Assembly: GCA_007129135.1 (NCBI GenBank)
Contig: SKWB01000010.1
Location: forward strand, 1 to 23,212
Direction of reading: 5' to 3'
DNA: 23,212 nt
DNA from: Halococcaceae archaeon
GTDB taxonomy: Archaea > Halobacteriota > Halobacteria > Halobacteriales > Halalkalicoccaceae
Below the pieces are notes generated by a model. The model was not told the origin of the DNA, did not search any database, and saw only the letters and a program-made list of their open reading frames with translations. How positions within the stretch are numbered: the stretch's first letter is position 1; each line of letters opens with the position of its first letter. Both the position numbers and the translations under genes were made by a program. Positions 15,158 to 21,373 of the stretch are shown piece after piece.

Positions 15158-15358
15158 ATGCCCACGACCCGCTCGCTGGGAGCCGAACCGATCGAGTCCG
15201 ACACGACGCTCTCCTGTCCCTCCTGCCGATTCGAGGGCGAACGCTACCGCGACTGGGAGCCGACGTTCGACGACGGCCGTGTCGCCTACGCCTGTCCCGA
15301 CTGCGCTGGCCTGGTCGCCGGTCGCACTCGACGTCTGACCGACGGCGGCGACCGGTAG
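15158..15358 (+). CDS. small zinc-finger protein (two CxxC pairs)
   Basis: The protein is 66 residues. Two CxxC knuckles, CPSC (residues 20-23) and CPDC (46-49), would bind one zinc ion as a zinc ribbon. The middle is short and acidic, and the C-terminus is basic then acidic. Haloarchaea encode many such small CPxCG-type zinc-finger proteins, mostly of unknown function, with some affecting biofilm or motility. A well-placed TATA box supports the start. It is followed 40 bp later by another independently promoted gene. Confidence 0.78.
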   Translation: MPTTRSLGAEPIESDTTLSCPSCRFEGERYRDWEPTFDDGRVAYACPDCAGLVAGRTRRLTDGGDR

Positions 15359-15369
15359 CCGACGCCGGG

Positions 15370-15375
15370 TTTATA
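15370..15375 (+). promoter_or_regulatory. TATA box of the gene at 15399
   Basis: TTTATA lies 24-29 nt before the ATG at 15399: canonical sequence and spacing for a leaderless haloarchaeal mRNA. Confidence 0.65.
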
Positions 15376-15398
15376 CCGCTGGCTCGCGCGCCTCGGGT

Positions 15399-15770
15399 AT
15401 GGCCAGCCTGCTCGACGAGGAGACCGCGGAGATGATCGCGACCACCTGTCGGACGACCGTCGGCGACAGCTGCCGGTCGGTCACCTACTTCACCCGCGAC
15501 GACTACGACCAGCTCTACCTCAGGGAGGACCTCGAACAGGACGCCGACCTCACGAGCTTCATCGGCAACGAGTGGCGCGGCTTCCAGATCACGCAGGACG
15601 CCTATCTGGGATCGGAGCTCGGCGCCTACGAGTACACGATCCGGAGCTTCGAGCGGGGCTACCTGGTGCGGGTGACGACCGACCGCGAGGGGGTGTTCGT
15701 CACCACCGACGGGATCAGCATGCAGGACTTCGAGGCGCTCGCGGCGGCGCTCAAGTCCGTCCTCCGGTAG
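15399..15770 (+). CDS. conserved haloarchaeal protein of unknown function (DUF7522-like)
   Basis: The protein is 123 residues, soluble, with no signal peptide or membrane segment. It has the pattern TTCRTTVGDSCRSVTYFTRDDYDQLYLREDL near the N-terminus and a C-terminal helix LAAALKSVLR. It resembles a haloarchaea-specific family I associate with DUF7522, but this label is from memory and not verified. Two Cys (residues 17 and 25) are present without a clear metal motif. It has its own TATA box, and its stop codon directly abuts that of the convergent dehydrogenase (TAG then CTA) with no intergenic base. Confidence 0.75.
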   Translation: MASLLDEETAEMIATTCRTTVGDSCRSVTYFTRDDYDQLYLREDLEQDADLTSFIGNEWRGFQITQDAYLGSELGAYEYTIRSFERGYLVRVTTDREGVFVTTDGISMQDFEALAAALKSVLR

Positions 15771-16832
15771 CTACAGCCCCACCGCGTCGCCCGTCCCGGA
15801 CGACCGGTAGATGGCGTCCATCACTCGCTGGACCGTCAACCCCTGTTCGACCGTGTTGAGCGTCGGGGCCTCGCCCGCCGCGACCGCGTCGAGGAAGAGC
15901 TGATCGGAGCCGCGCCAGCCGTCCGGTTCCAGGCTCCCCTCGTGGGTACACTCACGGTAGTGGTCGACGCCCTGCGAACCGGTGTCGTAGATCGTCAGTT
16001 CGTCGCCGCCGAGGGCGAGTCGCGCGCCGGCGTCGGTTCCCCTGATCGAGAACTCGTCGGTCTCCTCGCGCGTCGCCGCCCACGACACCTCAAGCGAGAT
16101 CGTGCGCCCGCCCGCACACCGCACCAGCGCCGTCACCGAGTCCTCGACCTCGAACCCGCCGGCACCGTCGCCCCAGCCGTCCGGGTCGACGTACTCCTCG
16201 CGCGTGCCGAACTCCGCGCGGGCGACGCCGAAGACGGTCTCGACCTCGGGGTAGTCGAGCGCGTAGAGCGCGAAGTCGAGCGCGTGGACGCCGATGTCCA
16301 CGAGCGCGCCGCCGCCGGCGAGCTCGCGGCTCGTGAACCAGGTCCCCAGCCCGGGGATCCCCCGTCGGCGGACGTAGTTCGCCTCGACGTGGGTCACCTC
16401 GCCGAATCGGCCCTCCGCCTGGTACTCCTTCAGCATCGCCGCCGCGCCCGAGAGCCGGTTGTGGAAGTTCAGGTAGCAAAACCCCTCGGCCTCGCGAGCG
16501 GCCGCGGCGATCCGCTCGGCGCTCTCTAGCGAGTGTGCGAGCGGCTTCTCGCAGAGCACGTCGAGACCCAGTTCGAGCGCCGGGACGACCGCCTCCTCGT
16601 GAAACGCGTTCGGCGTCGAGACCGTCACCGCGTCGAGGTCCTCGCTCGCGTACATCTCCTCGGCGCTCTCGTAGGTCGCAGCGTCGAAGGTCTCGCCGAA
16701 CTCTACCCTCGCCTCCTCGACGATGTCGACGCCGGCGACGACCTCGTGGCCGAACTCCTCCGCGTTGCGCGCGTGGGTCTTGCCCATGAAGCCCAGTCCG
16801 ACGACGCCGATACGCACTCGCTCTCCGTTCAT
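15771..16832 (-). CDS. Gfo/Idh/MocA family NAD(P)-dependent dehydrogenase
   Basis: The protein is 353 residues. An N-terminal Rossmann domain has GVVGLGFMGKTH (residues 9-20), the family hallmark CEKPLAHS (94-101) with Lys96, and STPNAFHEE near 72-80. The C-terminal alpha/beta domain has GGALVDIGVHALDFALYAL, whose Asp and His are the usual catalytic pair. Members oxidise or reduce sugars, inositols and sugar acids. The specific substrate is unknown. A TTTACT element at 16853-16858 precedes the ATG by 21-26 nt, indicating a leaderless transcript separate from the archaellin operon upstream. Confidence 0.92.
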   Translation of the reverse strand: MNGERVRIGVVGLGFMGKTHARNAEEFGHEVVAGVDIVEEARVEFGETFDAATYESAEEMYASEDLDAVTVSTPNAFHEEAVVPALELGLDVLCEKPLAHSLESAERIAAAAREAEGFCYLNFHNRLSGAAAMLKEYQAEGRFGEVTHVEANYVRRRGIPGLGTWFTSRELAGGGALVDIGVHALDFALYALDYPEVETVFGVARAEFGTREEYVDPDGWGDGAGGFEVEDSVTALVRCAGGRTISLEVSWAATREETDEFSIRGTDAGARLALGGDELTIYDTGSQGVDHYRECTHEGSLEPDGWRGSDQLFLDAVAAGEAPTLNTVEQGLTVQRVMDAIYRSSGTGDAVGL

Positions 16833-16852
16833 AGGTCCCGAACTCGATAGCG

Positions 16853-16858
16853 AGTAAA
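16853..16858 (-). promoter_or_regulatory. TATA-like box of the Gfo/Idh/MocA dehydrogenase
   Basis: TTTACT on the minus strand, 21-26 nt before the ATG at 16832. The distance is slightly short but fits a leaderless mRNA. Confidence 0.4.
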
Positions 16859-16865
16859 GTAGGTG

Positions 16866-16879
16866 CGGTTTGCGAACCG
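16866..16879 (-). terminator. short hairpin after the archaellin operon
   Basis: CGGTT (16866-16870) and AACCG (16875-16879) pair around a 4-nt loop, 12 bp after the stop of the last archaellin-operon gene and just upstream of the next gene's promoter. It has no T-run. It is a weak candidate for a 3'-end structure. Confidence 0.25.
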
Positions 16880-16890
16880 GCTGGTCCCCG

Positions 16891-17259
16891 TTATCGGGGG
16901 TCGAAACGGCTCTCGGCGAGCAGCGTCTCGATCGCCCGTTCGGGGTCGTGGCCGGGCGCGACGGCTTCGGCGTACGCGGCCAGCAGCGCGTCGAACCCCT
17001 CCCGGACGTCGTTCGTCGCCGCCCGGTCGTGGTGGGTGCCGTGTTCGGAGCGGATCGTCACCTCGAGGCCGTACTGCATCCCGTCCGTATCGACGGGTTC
17101 GGGGTCGAGACTCGGAACCGGCGGCAACTCGTTCGGGGACTCCGTGCCGGTCGCACCCCCGTCGGTCCTGACGACGAACCGGCCCTCGCCGAGCGGTTCG
17201 ATCTCGCTCTCGCTCGCTACGCGTTCGGTCGTGACGTACTCGAAAGAATCGTCGGTCAT
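16891..17259 (-). CDS. hypothetical protein downstream of archaellins
   Basis: The protein is 122 residues, soluble and acidic, with no signal peptide, membrane segment or recognised catalytic motif. The N-terminal half has EPLGEGRFVVRTDGG, the middle is a Pro-rich stretch, and the C-terminal half is helical (FDALLAAYAEAVAPG, ERAIETLLAESRF). It starts 24 bp after the second archaellin stop on the same strand, so it is very probably co-transcribed with the filament genes. A role as an archaellum accessory or regulator is inferred from position only. I cannot assign a family with confidence. Confidence 0.72.
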   Translation of the reverse strand: MTDDSFEYVTTERVASESEIEPLGEGRFVVRTDGGATGTESPNELPPVPSLDPEPVDTDGMQYGLEVTIRSEHGTHHDRAATNDVREGFDALLAAYAEAVAPGHDPERAIETLLAESRFDPR

Positions 17260-17283
17260 GTGTCTGTTCGGGATCCGGTTCGG

Positions 17284-17904
17284 TTATACCATCACGACGT
17301 CGCGGTCGCCGAGCGGCGACGGGACGTTCACCCCGTAGACGGTGGTCGCACCGGACTGGTCGACGATCCGGAGCGTGACGCCTGAATCTGGCTCAAGTGA
17401 GCCAGCATCGATGTTTTCGCTGTTTCCTTCGAGGAGGTCCCCATCGGTGTCCATGTTGATCGTGACCTCGACTCTGTCACTCGTGTTGGCGAGCACGGTG
17501 TCGCTCGAATCGGTGATCGCGGAGGTGCTGAAGACGTTGTTTTCGTCTTCATCAGCGTCTTCGTTCACACCATCGTGGACGAGTGTGATGTCGTCGTTGT
17601 CGCTGGTGAACTGGATCGTCGAGTCCTCCAAGTCGATCGGATCGGAGCCCGGTGACTTCTTCACTGTCATTGTGACGTTGTCAACGGCTTCGTCGCCAAC
17701 GCCACCGCTCGCGGAGACGACGTCGATCTGGTTCGATACCTGGCTCTGTGCCTCGGAGCCGGTGGATTCGGCCGAGGACTGGAGGAAGCCGGCGGTGTTG
17801 ATGAGAACACCGGCGGCGACGGCAGCGACGAGCACCAGCGCGATGAAGATGATCAGCGTGCCGATGCCCACTTGACCCCGATCGGAGTCCGAATCGGCGA
17901 ACAT
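17284..17904 (-). CDS. archaellin (archaellum filament subunit), second copy
   Basis: The protein is 206 residues. It has a short class III signal ending [13 protein letters not shown], expected to be cut by the prearchaellin peptidase after Gly10, followed by the hydrophobic core helix that packs in the filament. Residues 8-62 are identical to residues 9-63 of the neighbouring archaellin, and the C-terminal [18 protein letters not shown] is also shared. The central outer domain differs and is rich in Asp, Glu and Asn. Two N-glycosylation sequons are visible (NVT and NTS), which the other copy lacks. The ATG overlaps the upstream archaellin stop by one base (TGATG), indicating coupled translation. 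Haloarchaeal A/B numbering cannot be decided from sequence alone. Confidence 0.95.
   Translation of the reverse strand: MFADSDSDRGQVGIGTLIIFIALVLVAAVAAGVLINTAGFLQSSAESTGSEAQSQVSNQIDVVSASGGVGDEAVDNVTMTVKKSPGSDPIDLEDSTIQFTSDNDDITLVHDGVNEDADEDENNVFSTSAITDSSDTVLANTSDRVEVTINMDTDGDLLEGNSENIDAGSLEPDSGVTLRIVDQSGATTVYGVNVPSPLGDRDVVMV
17711..17880. repeat. archaellin 5'-region direct repeat, copy A
   Basis: These 170 bp align without gaps to 18283-18452 (offset 572) with about 11 mismatches, mostly synonymous. They encode the signal, core helix and adjoining segment. It marks a tandem gene duplication kept similar by selection or conversion. A second, weaker repeat links the 3' ends (17302-17384 with 17922-18004). 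Confidence 0.85.
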
Positions 17905-18479
17905 CAGACGTTCACCACGGAGCGGTCGCCGAGCGGTGACGGGACGTTCACGCCGTAGACGGTCGTCGCGCCCGACTCGTCGACGATCCGGAGCGTCGCG
18001 CCCTGGTCACCCGCGAGGCCGTCACCTTCGATCTCACTGACGTCGACGGTGACGCCGATACGGTCGCTGGTTCCGCTCAGAACCGTATCGTCATCGCCGC
18101 TGATCGAATCGGTTTCGAAGCTGTCTCCGTCAGCGCTATCACCGTGCACGAGGGTGACATCTTGGCCACTACTCGTGTACTGAATCGTCGCGCTCTCCAG
18201 ATCGATCGGGTCGGACCCCGGCGATTTCTTTACCACGAGGTTGACTTCGTCGACGAACTCTCCGTCGTCTACGTCACCCGTCGCGGAGATGACGTCGATC
18301 TGGTTCGATACTTGACTCTGTGCCTCGGAACCGGTGGATTCGGCGGAGGACTGGAGGAAGCCGGCGGTGTTGATCAGGACACCGGCGGCGACGGCAGCGA
18401 CGAGCACCAGCGCGATGAAGATGATCAGCGTGCCGATGCCGACCTGCCCTCGGTCTGTCTGTTGGTTGTTGTGCATCAT
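17904..18479 (-). CDS. archaellin (archaellum filament subunit), first copy
   Basis: The protein is 191 residues and is the promoter-proximal filament gene. It has a class III signal with the cleavage context DRG|QVGIG (after Gly11), then the conserved hydrophobic helix. The C-terminal [24 protein letters not shown] motif is shared with the second archaellin. The central domain is acidic, with no N-x-S/T sequon visible. The start could be either of two adjacent ATGs (18479 or 18476). An AAGGA ribosome-binding-like sequence lies about 8 nt upstream and the leader is about 65 nt, unlike the leaderless genes elsewhere in the window. Exported and assembled by the ArlIJH machinery encoded divergently. 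Confidence 0.95.
   Translation of the reverse strand: MMHNNQQTDRGQVGIGTLIIFIALVLVAAVAAGVLINTAGFLQSSAESTGSEAQSQVSNQIDVISATGDVDDGEFVDEVNLVVKKSPGSDPIDLESATIQYTSSGQDVTLVHGDSADGDSFETDSISGDDDTVLSGTSDRIGVTVDVSEIEGDGLAGDQGATLRIVDESGATTVYGVNVPSPLGDRSVVNV
18283..18452. repeat. archaellin 5'-region direct repeat, copy B
   Basis: Partner of 17711-17880, about 93-94% identical over 170 bp with no gaps. See that entry. Confidence 0.85.
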
Positions 18480-18509
18480 GGTTTCCTTGTGACTCGGTCG
18501 CGGCTCACA

Positions 18510-18521
18510 CCATCCGGGTGG
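18510..18521. repeat. leader repeat CCATCCGGGTGG (archaellin side)
   Basis: Exact 12-mer also at 18702-18713, with extended similarity on both sides (CTCACAC-CATCCGGGTGGACCG against CTGACACCCATCCGGGTGGCCCG, split by one base). Nearly palindromic. It lies 31-42 nt before the archaellin ATG, downstream of the predicted transcription start. Confidence 0.6.
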
Positions 18522-18567
18522 ACCGGCCGTGTCGTGGGATACTACCCAGCGTCACCGACGGTCGCGG

Positions 18568-18574
18568 TTATTAT
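18568..18574 (-). promoter_or_regulatory. TATA-like box of the archaellin operon
   Basis: On the minus strand CTTGATAATAACC contains ATAATAA. Transcription would begin near 18543-18547, giving a leader of about 65 nt that includes the 12-mer repeat and an AAGGA sequence before the ATG. Confidence 0.5.
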
Positions 18575-18630
18575 CAAGAAGTGTATGGTTACGAACGGCG
18601 AAACGAATCCCGACTCGTCGTCCGATTCTC

Positions 18631-18645
18631 CCCTCGTTACGAGGG
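18631..18645. promoter_or_regulatory. 15-bp palindrome in the divergent archaellum promoter region
   Basis: CCCTCGT-T-ACGAGGG has 7-base perfect arms. It ends about 18 bp upstream of the TTTAA box of the arlCE operon and about 57 bp upstream of the archaellin TATA box. That is an activator-like position between the two promoters. The binding protein is unknown. Confidence 0.45.
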
Positions 18646-18662
18646 TCGAAACCTCGCTTGCC

Positions 18663-18667
18663 TTTAA
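18663..18667 (+). promoter_or_regulatory. TATA-like box of the arlCE-arlJ operon
   Basis: GCCTTTAACG contains TTTAA. Predicted transcription start near 18690 gives a leader of about 40 nt containing the second 12-mer repeat. Confidence 0.45.
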
Positions 18668-18701
18668 CGTCGTCGCGCCCCTCGCAGTCGATAACTGACA
18701 C

Positions 18702-18713
18702 CCATCCGGGTGG
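18702..18713. repeat. leader repeat CCATCCGGGTGG (arlCE side)
   Basis: Second copy of the 12-mer at 18510-18521, here 17-28 nt before the arlCE ATG. Both copies sit in the 5' leader of a divergent archaellum transcript. Confidence 0.6.
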
Positions 18714-18729
18714 CCCGAGCCGAGACACC

Positions 18730-19701
18730 ATGAGCCTACTACAGACCCTATCGAATATGATGCGCGTCGAACCGAGAGAGGAGGCTCCGGCGGCGGAGCC
18801 GGAGGAACCGGACGGGGAAGAGGAGGGAGGAGACCACGAGGATCCGGAGGCGGCGTCCGAGGACGGCCCGACCGTCGAGGAGGCGGTCTCGGACGTGGAG
18901 TACCGCGTGGACGAACTCGCGACCGACCTCGATCAGACTATGGCCTCCGTCGAGGCGCTCGAAGCCTCGCAGGCGGAGATGGCCGACCGCCTCGACGAGA
19001 TCGACGACCGGATCCGCACGCTGCTCGGGATCTACGACCGGCTGACCGACGACGTGAACCCGTTCAGCCCCGGCCCCGAGGACACCGGTTCGGGATCGGG
19101 GTTCGGGGTCGTCGAGGCCTCGACGCACGGATCGAACGGCCGGAGCCACGGCTCGAACGGGGAGGGCGAGGTGACGGACGCGGTCTCGTTCGACGACCTC
19201 GAGCCCGGGGATTCGACCCCGGAAGCGACGGATCACGCTCCGGACGACGACCGGTCCGACCCGATCGGTTCGATCGAGTCGCTCGAACCGCAGGACCCTG
19301 ACTCGGACGATCGCGTCCCCGAGGAGGGGGTGGAGAGCGAGGCGCTGGAACGGATGGGGCCCGACCGCGGCGAACCCGTGTTGATCGAGACCGTTCCGGA
19401 CGGCTTCGCGGCCGATCTCGTCGTGATGGAGTGGCTCTCGGGGCTCGTCACGATCGCCGGCCCCGCGGGCGCGCTGAAGGCGGTGGCGTACTACCGGACG
19501 ATCGACTGGATCAGCGAGGAGGTACACGACCACCTGGAGGACGTCCTGAGCGGCCCGGCGCTGGACGCGGCGGTCGACCCCGCGGGCGCGGCCGAACTCT
19601 CGGTCGGCGAACACGCCGAGAGCTACCGGTTCGTCCTCACGCTCTCTGCGCTGGTCGACCTCGACACCCACGCGCTGACGGAGATCGAGGATGGGGTTTA
19701 G
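18730..19701 (+). CDS. arlCE: archaellum accessory protein ArlCE (FlaCE fusion)
   Basis: The protein is 323 residues. Residues about 40-110 form an ArlC-like coiled-coil (VEYRVDELATDLDQTMASV then LDEIDDRIRTLLGIYDRL). A long acidic, Ser/Gly-rich linker (about 115-220) carries two HGSNG units. The C-terminal ArlD/E domain (about 225-320) contains VPDGFAADLVVMEWLSGLV, GPAGALKAVAYYRTIDWISEEV and a terminal helix. ArlC/D/E proteins form the cytosolic ring that links the archaellum motor to the chemotaxis adaptor CheF in euryarchaea. The start ATG 18730 follows the leader repeat; the frame extends upstream but into the promoter. The first gene of the arl operon; it overlaps arlF by 11 bp. Confidence 0.92.
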   Translation: MSLLQTLSNMMRVEPREEAPAAEPEEPDGEEEGGDHEDPEAASEDGPTVEEAVSDVEYRVDELATDLDQTMASVEALEASQAEMADRLDEIDDRIRTLLGIYDRLTDDVNPFSPGPEDTGSGSGFGVVEASTHGSNGRSHGSNGEGEVTDAVSFDDLEPGDSTPEATDHAPDDDRSDPIGSIESLEPQDPDSDDRVPEEGVESEALERMGPDRGEPVLIETVPDGFAADLVVMEWLSGLVTIAGPAGALKAVAYYRTIDWISEEVHDHLEDVLSGPALDAAVDPAGAAELSVGEHAESYRFVLTLSALVDLDTHALTEIEDGV

Positions 19702-20176
19702 TACGAGCGGGGCGACGGCGATCGTCTTCGTCGCGCTGATGATCTGCCTCGGGACGGCGTACGCGGCCGTCGGCGGGGCGTACGACCGGGTCGCGGAGTC
19801 GACGGAGACGGCGGACGACCGGGCGCTCGACCAGCGAAACACCGCGATCGAGATCGAGTCCGCCGAGTTCGACGAGGGCGAACTGACCGTCACCGTCGAG
19901 AACACGGGAACGACCGCGCTCTCGGTTCGAGGGACGAGCCTCGTCGTCGACGGTGAGTTCGTCACCGGCGAGCGACGGGTCGGCGAGACCGACGACCGCA
20001 CGCGCTGGCTTCCGGGCGAACGCCTCGTGATCGAGACGTCGGCCGACGAGCCCGATCGAATCCGTGTCACCACCGACGTCGGCATCTCCGTCAGCGAGAC
20101 GACGATCGGCGAACCGGAGGGCGAGGCTGACGGAAGCGACGATCCCGAGGCCGGAGGAACGGAGGGGTCGGAGTGA
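19691..20176 (+). CDS. arlF: archaellum stator-type protein ArlF
   Basis: The protein is 161 residues. One N-terminal membrane segment (about residues 8-28, GATAIVFVALMICLGTAYAAV) is followed by an extracytoplasmic beta-sandwich domain with LTVTVENTGTTALSV and WLPGERLVIET. The acidic tail is typical for haloarchaea. ArlF, with ArlG, is thought to anchor the motor to the S-layer. The gene overlaps arlCE (11 bp) and arlG (4 bp), which supports the assignment by synteny. Confidence 0.9.
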   Translation: MGFSTSGATAIVFVALMICLGTAYAAVGGAYDRVAESTETADDRALDQRNTAIEIESAEFDEGELTVTVENTGTTALSVRGTSLVVDGEFVTGERRVGETDDRTRWLPGERLVIETSADEPDRIRVTTDVGISVSETTIGEPEGEADGSDDPEAGGTEGSE

Positions 20177-20634
20177 GCGGCGTCTCGGTATCGAACCTGA
20201 TCATCTTCATCGCGGCGATGGGCGTCGCGGCCGCCGTCGCGGGGACCCTCGTCGCGAGCGTCGACGACGTGAGCGACTCGCTCGACCGGGAGAGCCTCGG
20301 CGTCGCGAAACAGATCGACACCGACCTGCAGGTGATCAGCGACGCCGGCAGCGACGCGGTCGTCGACGAAGAGGCCGGTGACGACGGCGAGATCGTCCTG
20401 CTGGTGAAGAACACCGGCGAGATCGAGCTCGATCCGGCGGAGCTCGACGTGCTGCTCGACGGCTCGTACGTCGGGTCGGCGGAGCGGGAGAGCGAGGTAC
20501 TGAACGACGACCGCTGGCGACCCGGCGCGGTCGTCGAACTCCGGATCGATGGAGCGATCGATCCCGGCGAACACCGGGTGTCGCTCTCGATCAACGGCAC
20601 GGAGACGGTCTTCGAGTTCTACCATGACGACTGA
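20173..20634 (+). CDS. arlG: archaellum stator-type protein ArlG
   Basis: The protein is 153 residues from GTG 20173, which overlaps the arlF stop (GTGA). The N-terminal membrane helix VSNLIIFIAAMGVAAAVAG is followed by a beta-sandwich domain with IVLLVKNTGEIELDPAELDVLLDG, the same fold as ArlF. One N-glycosylation sequon (NGT) lies near the C-terminus. ArlG filaments capped by ArlF are proposed to bind the S-layer. Overlaps arlH by 11 bp. Confidence 0.9.
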   Translation: MSGVSVSNLIIFIAAMGVAAAVAGTLVASVDDVSDSLDRESLGVAKQIDTDLQVISDAGSDAVVDEEAGDDGEIVLLVKNTGEIELDPAELDVLLDGSYVGSAERESEVLNDDRWRPGAVVELRIDGAIDPGEHRVSLSINGTETVFEFYHDD

Positions 20635-21373
20635 ACAGTACTCCCTGGGCCTGGAGAAGGTGGATCGTGTGAGCCAGTCGTTCGGCGGCGGCCTCCCGAA
20701 GGGAAGCGTCGTCCTGCTCGAAGGGGGCCACGGCAGCGGCAAGAGCGTGCTCACCCAGCGGTTCGCCTACGGGCTCGCGAGCGAGGGGACGACGGTATCG
20801 TACGTCTCGACGGACCGCTCGGCGTCGGGGTTTCTCTCCCAGATGGAGTCGCTCTCGTACGACGCGGTCGACCTGCTGCTCTCGGAACGGCTCCTCTTCC
20901 TCGAGGCCGACGTCGATACCCACGAACCGGACGGCGAGGGCCGCCTCCGCGGCGAGCGAGACCTGCTCTCGGGGCTCCTCCGGCCGAGCGTGCTCTGGCG
21001 GGCGGGGGTGGTGATCGTCGACGAGCTGAGCGCGCTGCTCCGGAACGACCCGGCGTTCGACGCGAGCATCGGCGAGGAGGAAGCCGATCACGCGATGCAG
21101 CGGGTCGTCTCCCGGCTCTCGCGGGCGACCGGCGCGGGCAAGACGGTCGTCCTCACGGTCGACCCGTCGGCGGTCGGCGAGGAGCCGCTCCGCCCGCTCG
21201 AGGCCGTCGCCGACGTCTACCTCGAACTCCAGACGAAGGCCGTCGGCCAGGACCTCCGAAAGTCGGTGCTCGTTCGCCGGTTCGCCGGGATGGCCCACCC
21301 GATCGAGGACACGATCGGCTTCTCGGTCCAGCAGGGCAGAGGCGTCATCATCGAGAGCAGGACGGTCGCCTGA
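20624..21373 (+). CDS. arlH: archaellum motor ATPase regulator ArlH
   Basis: The protein is 249 residues, RecA/KaiC-like. Walker A GGHGSGKS is at about residues 34-41 and Walker B VVIVDE at about 129-134. It lacks a second catalytic domain, as expected. ArlH binds ATP and stimulates or gates the ArlI motor inside the ArlC/D/E ring. ATG 20624 lies inside the arlG end; the following ATG (arlI) overlaps its stop by one base (TGATG). The final residues SVQQGRGVIIESRTVA are typical of the family. Confidence 0.94.
   Translation: MTTEQYSLGLEKVDRVSQSFGGGLPKGSVVLLEGGHGSGKSVLTQRFAYGLASEGTTVSYVSTDRSASGFLSQMESLSYDAVDLLLSERLLFLEADVDTHEPDGEGRLRGERDLLSGLLRPSVLWRAGVVIVDELSALLRNDPAFDASIGEEEADHAMQRVVSRLSRATGAGKTVVLTVDPSAVGEEPLRPLEAVADVYLELQTKAVGQDLRKSVLVRRFAGMAHPIEDTIGFSVQQGRGVIIESRTVA

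Noticed and set aside
18748..20754. Minus-strand frame of over 600 codons opposite arlCE-arlH
   Set aside because: It is antisense to four well-identified archaellum genes, with biased Arg/Asp/Val composition and no domain; shadow frame.
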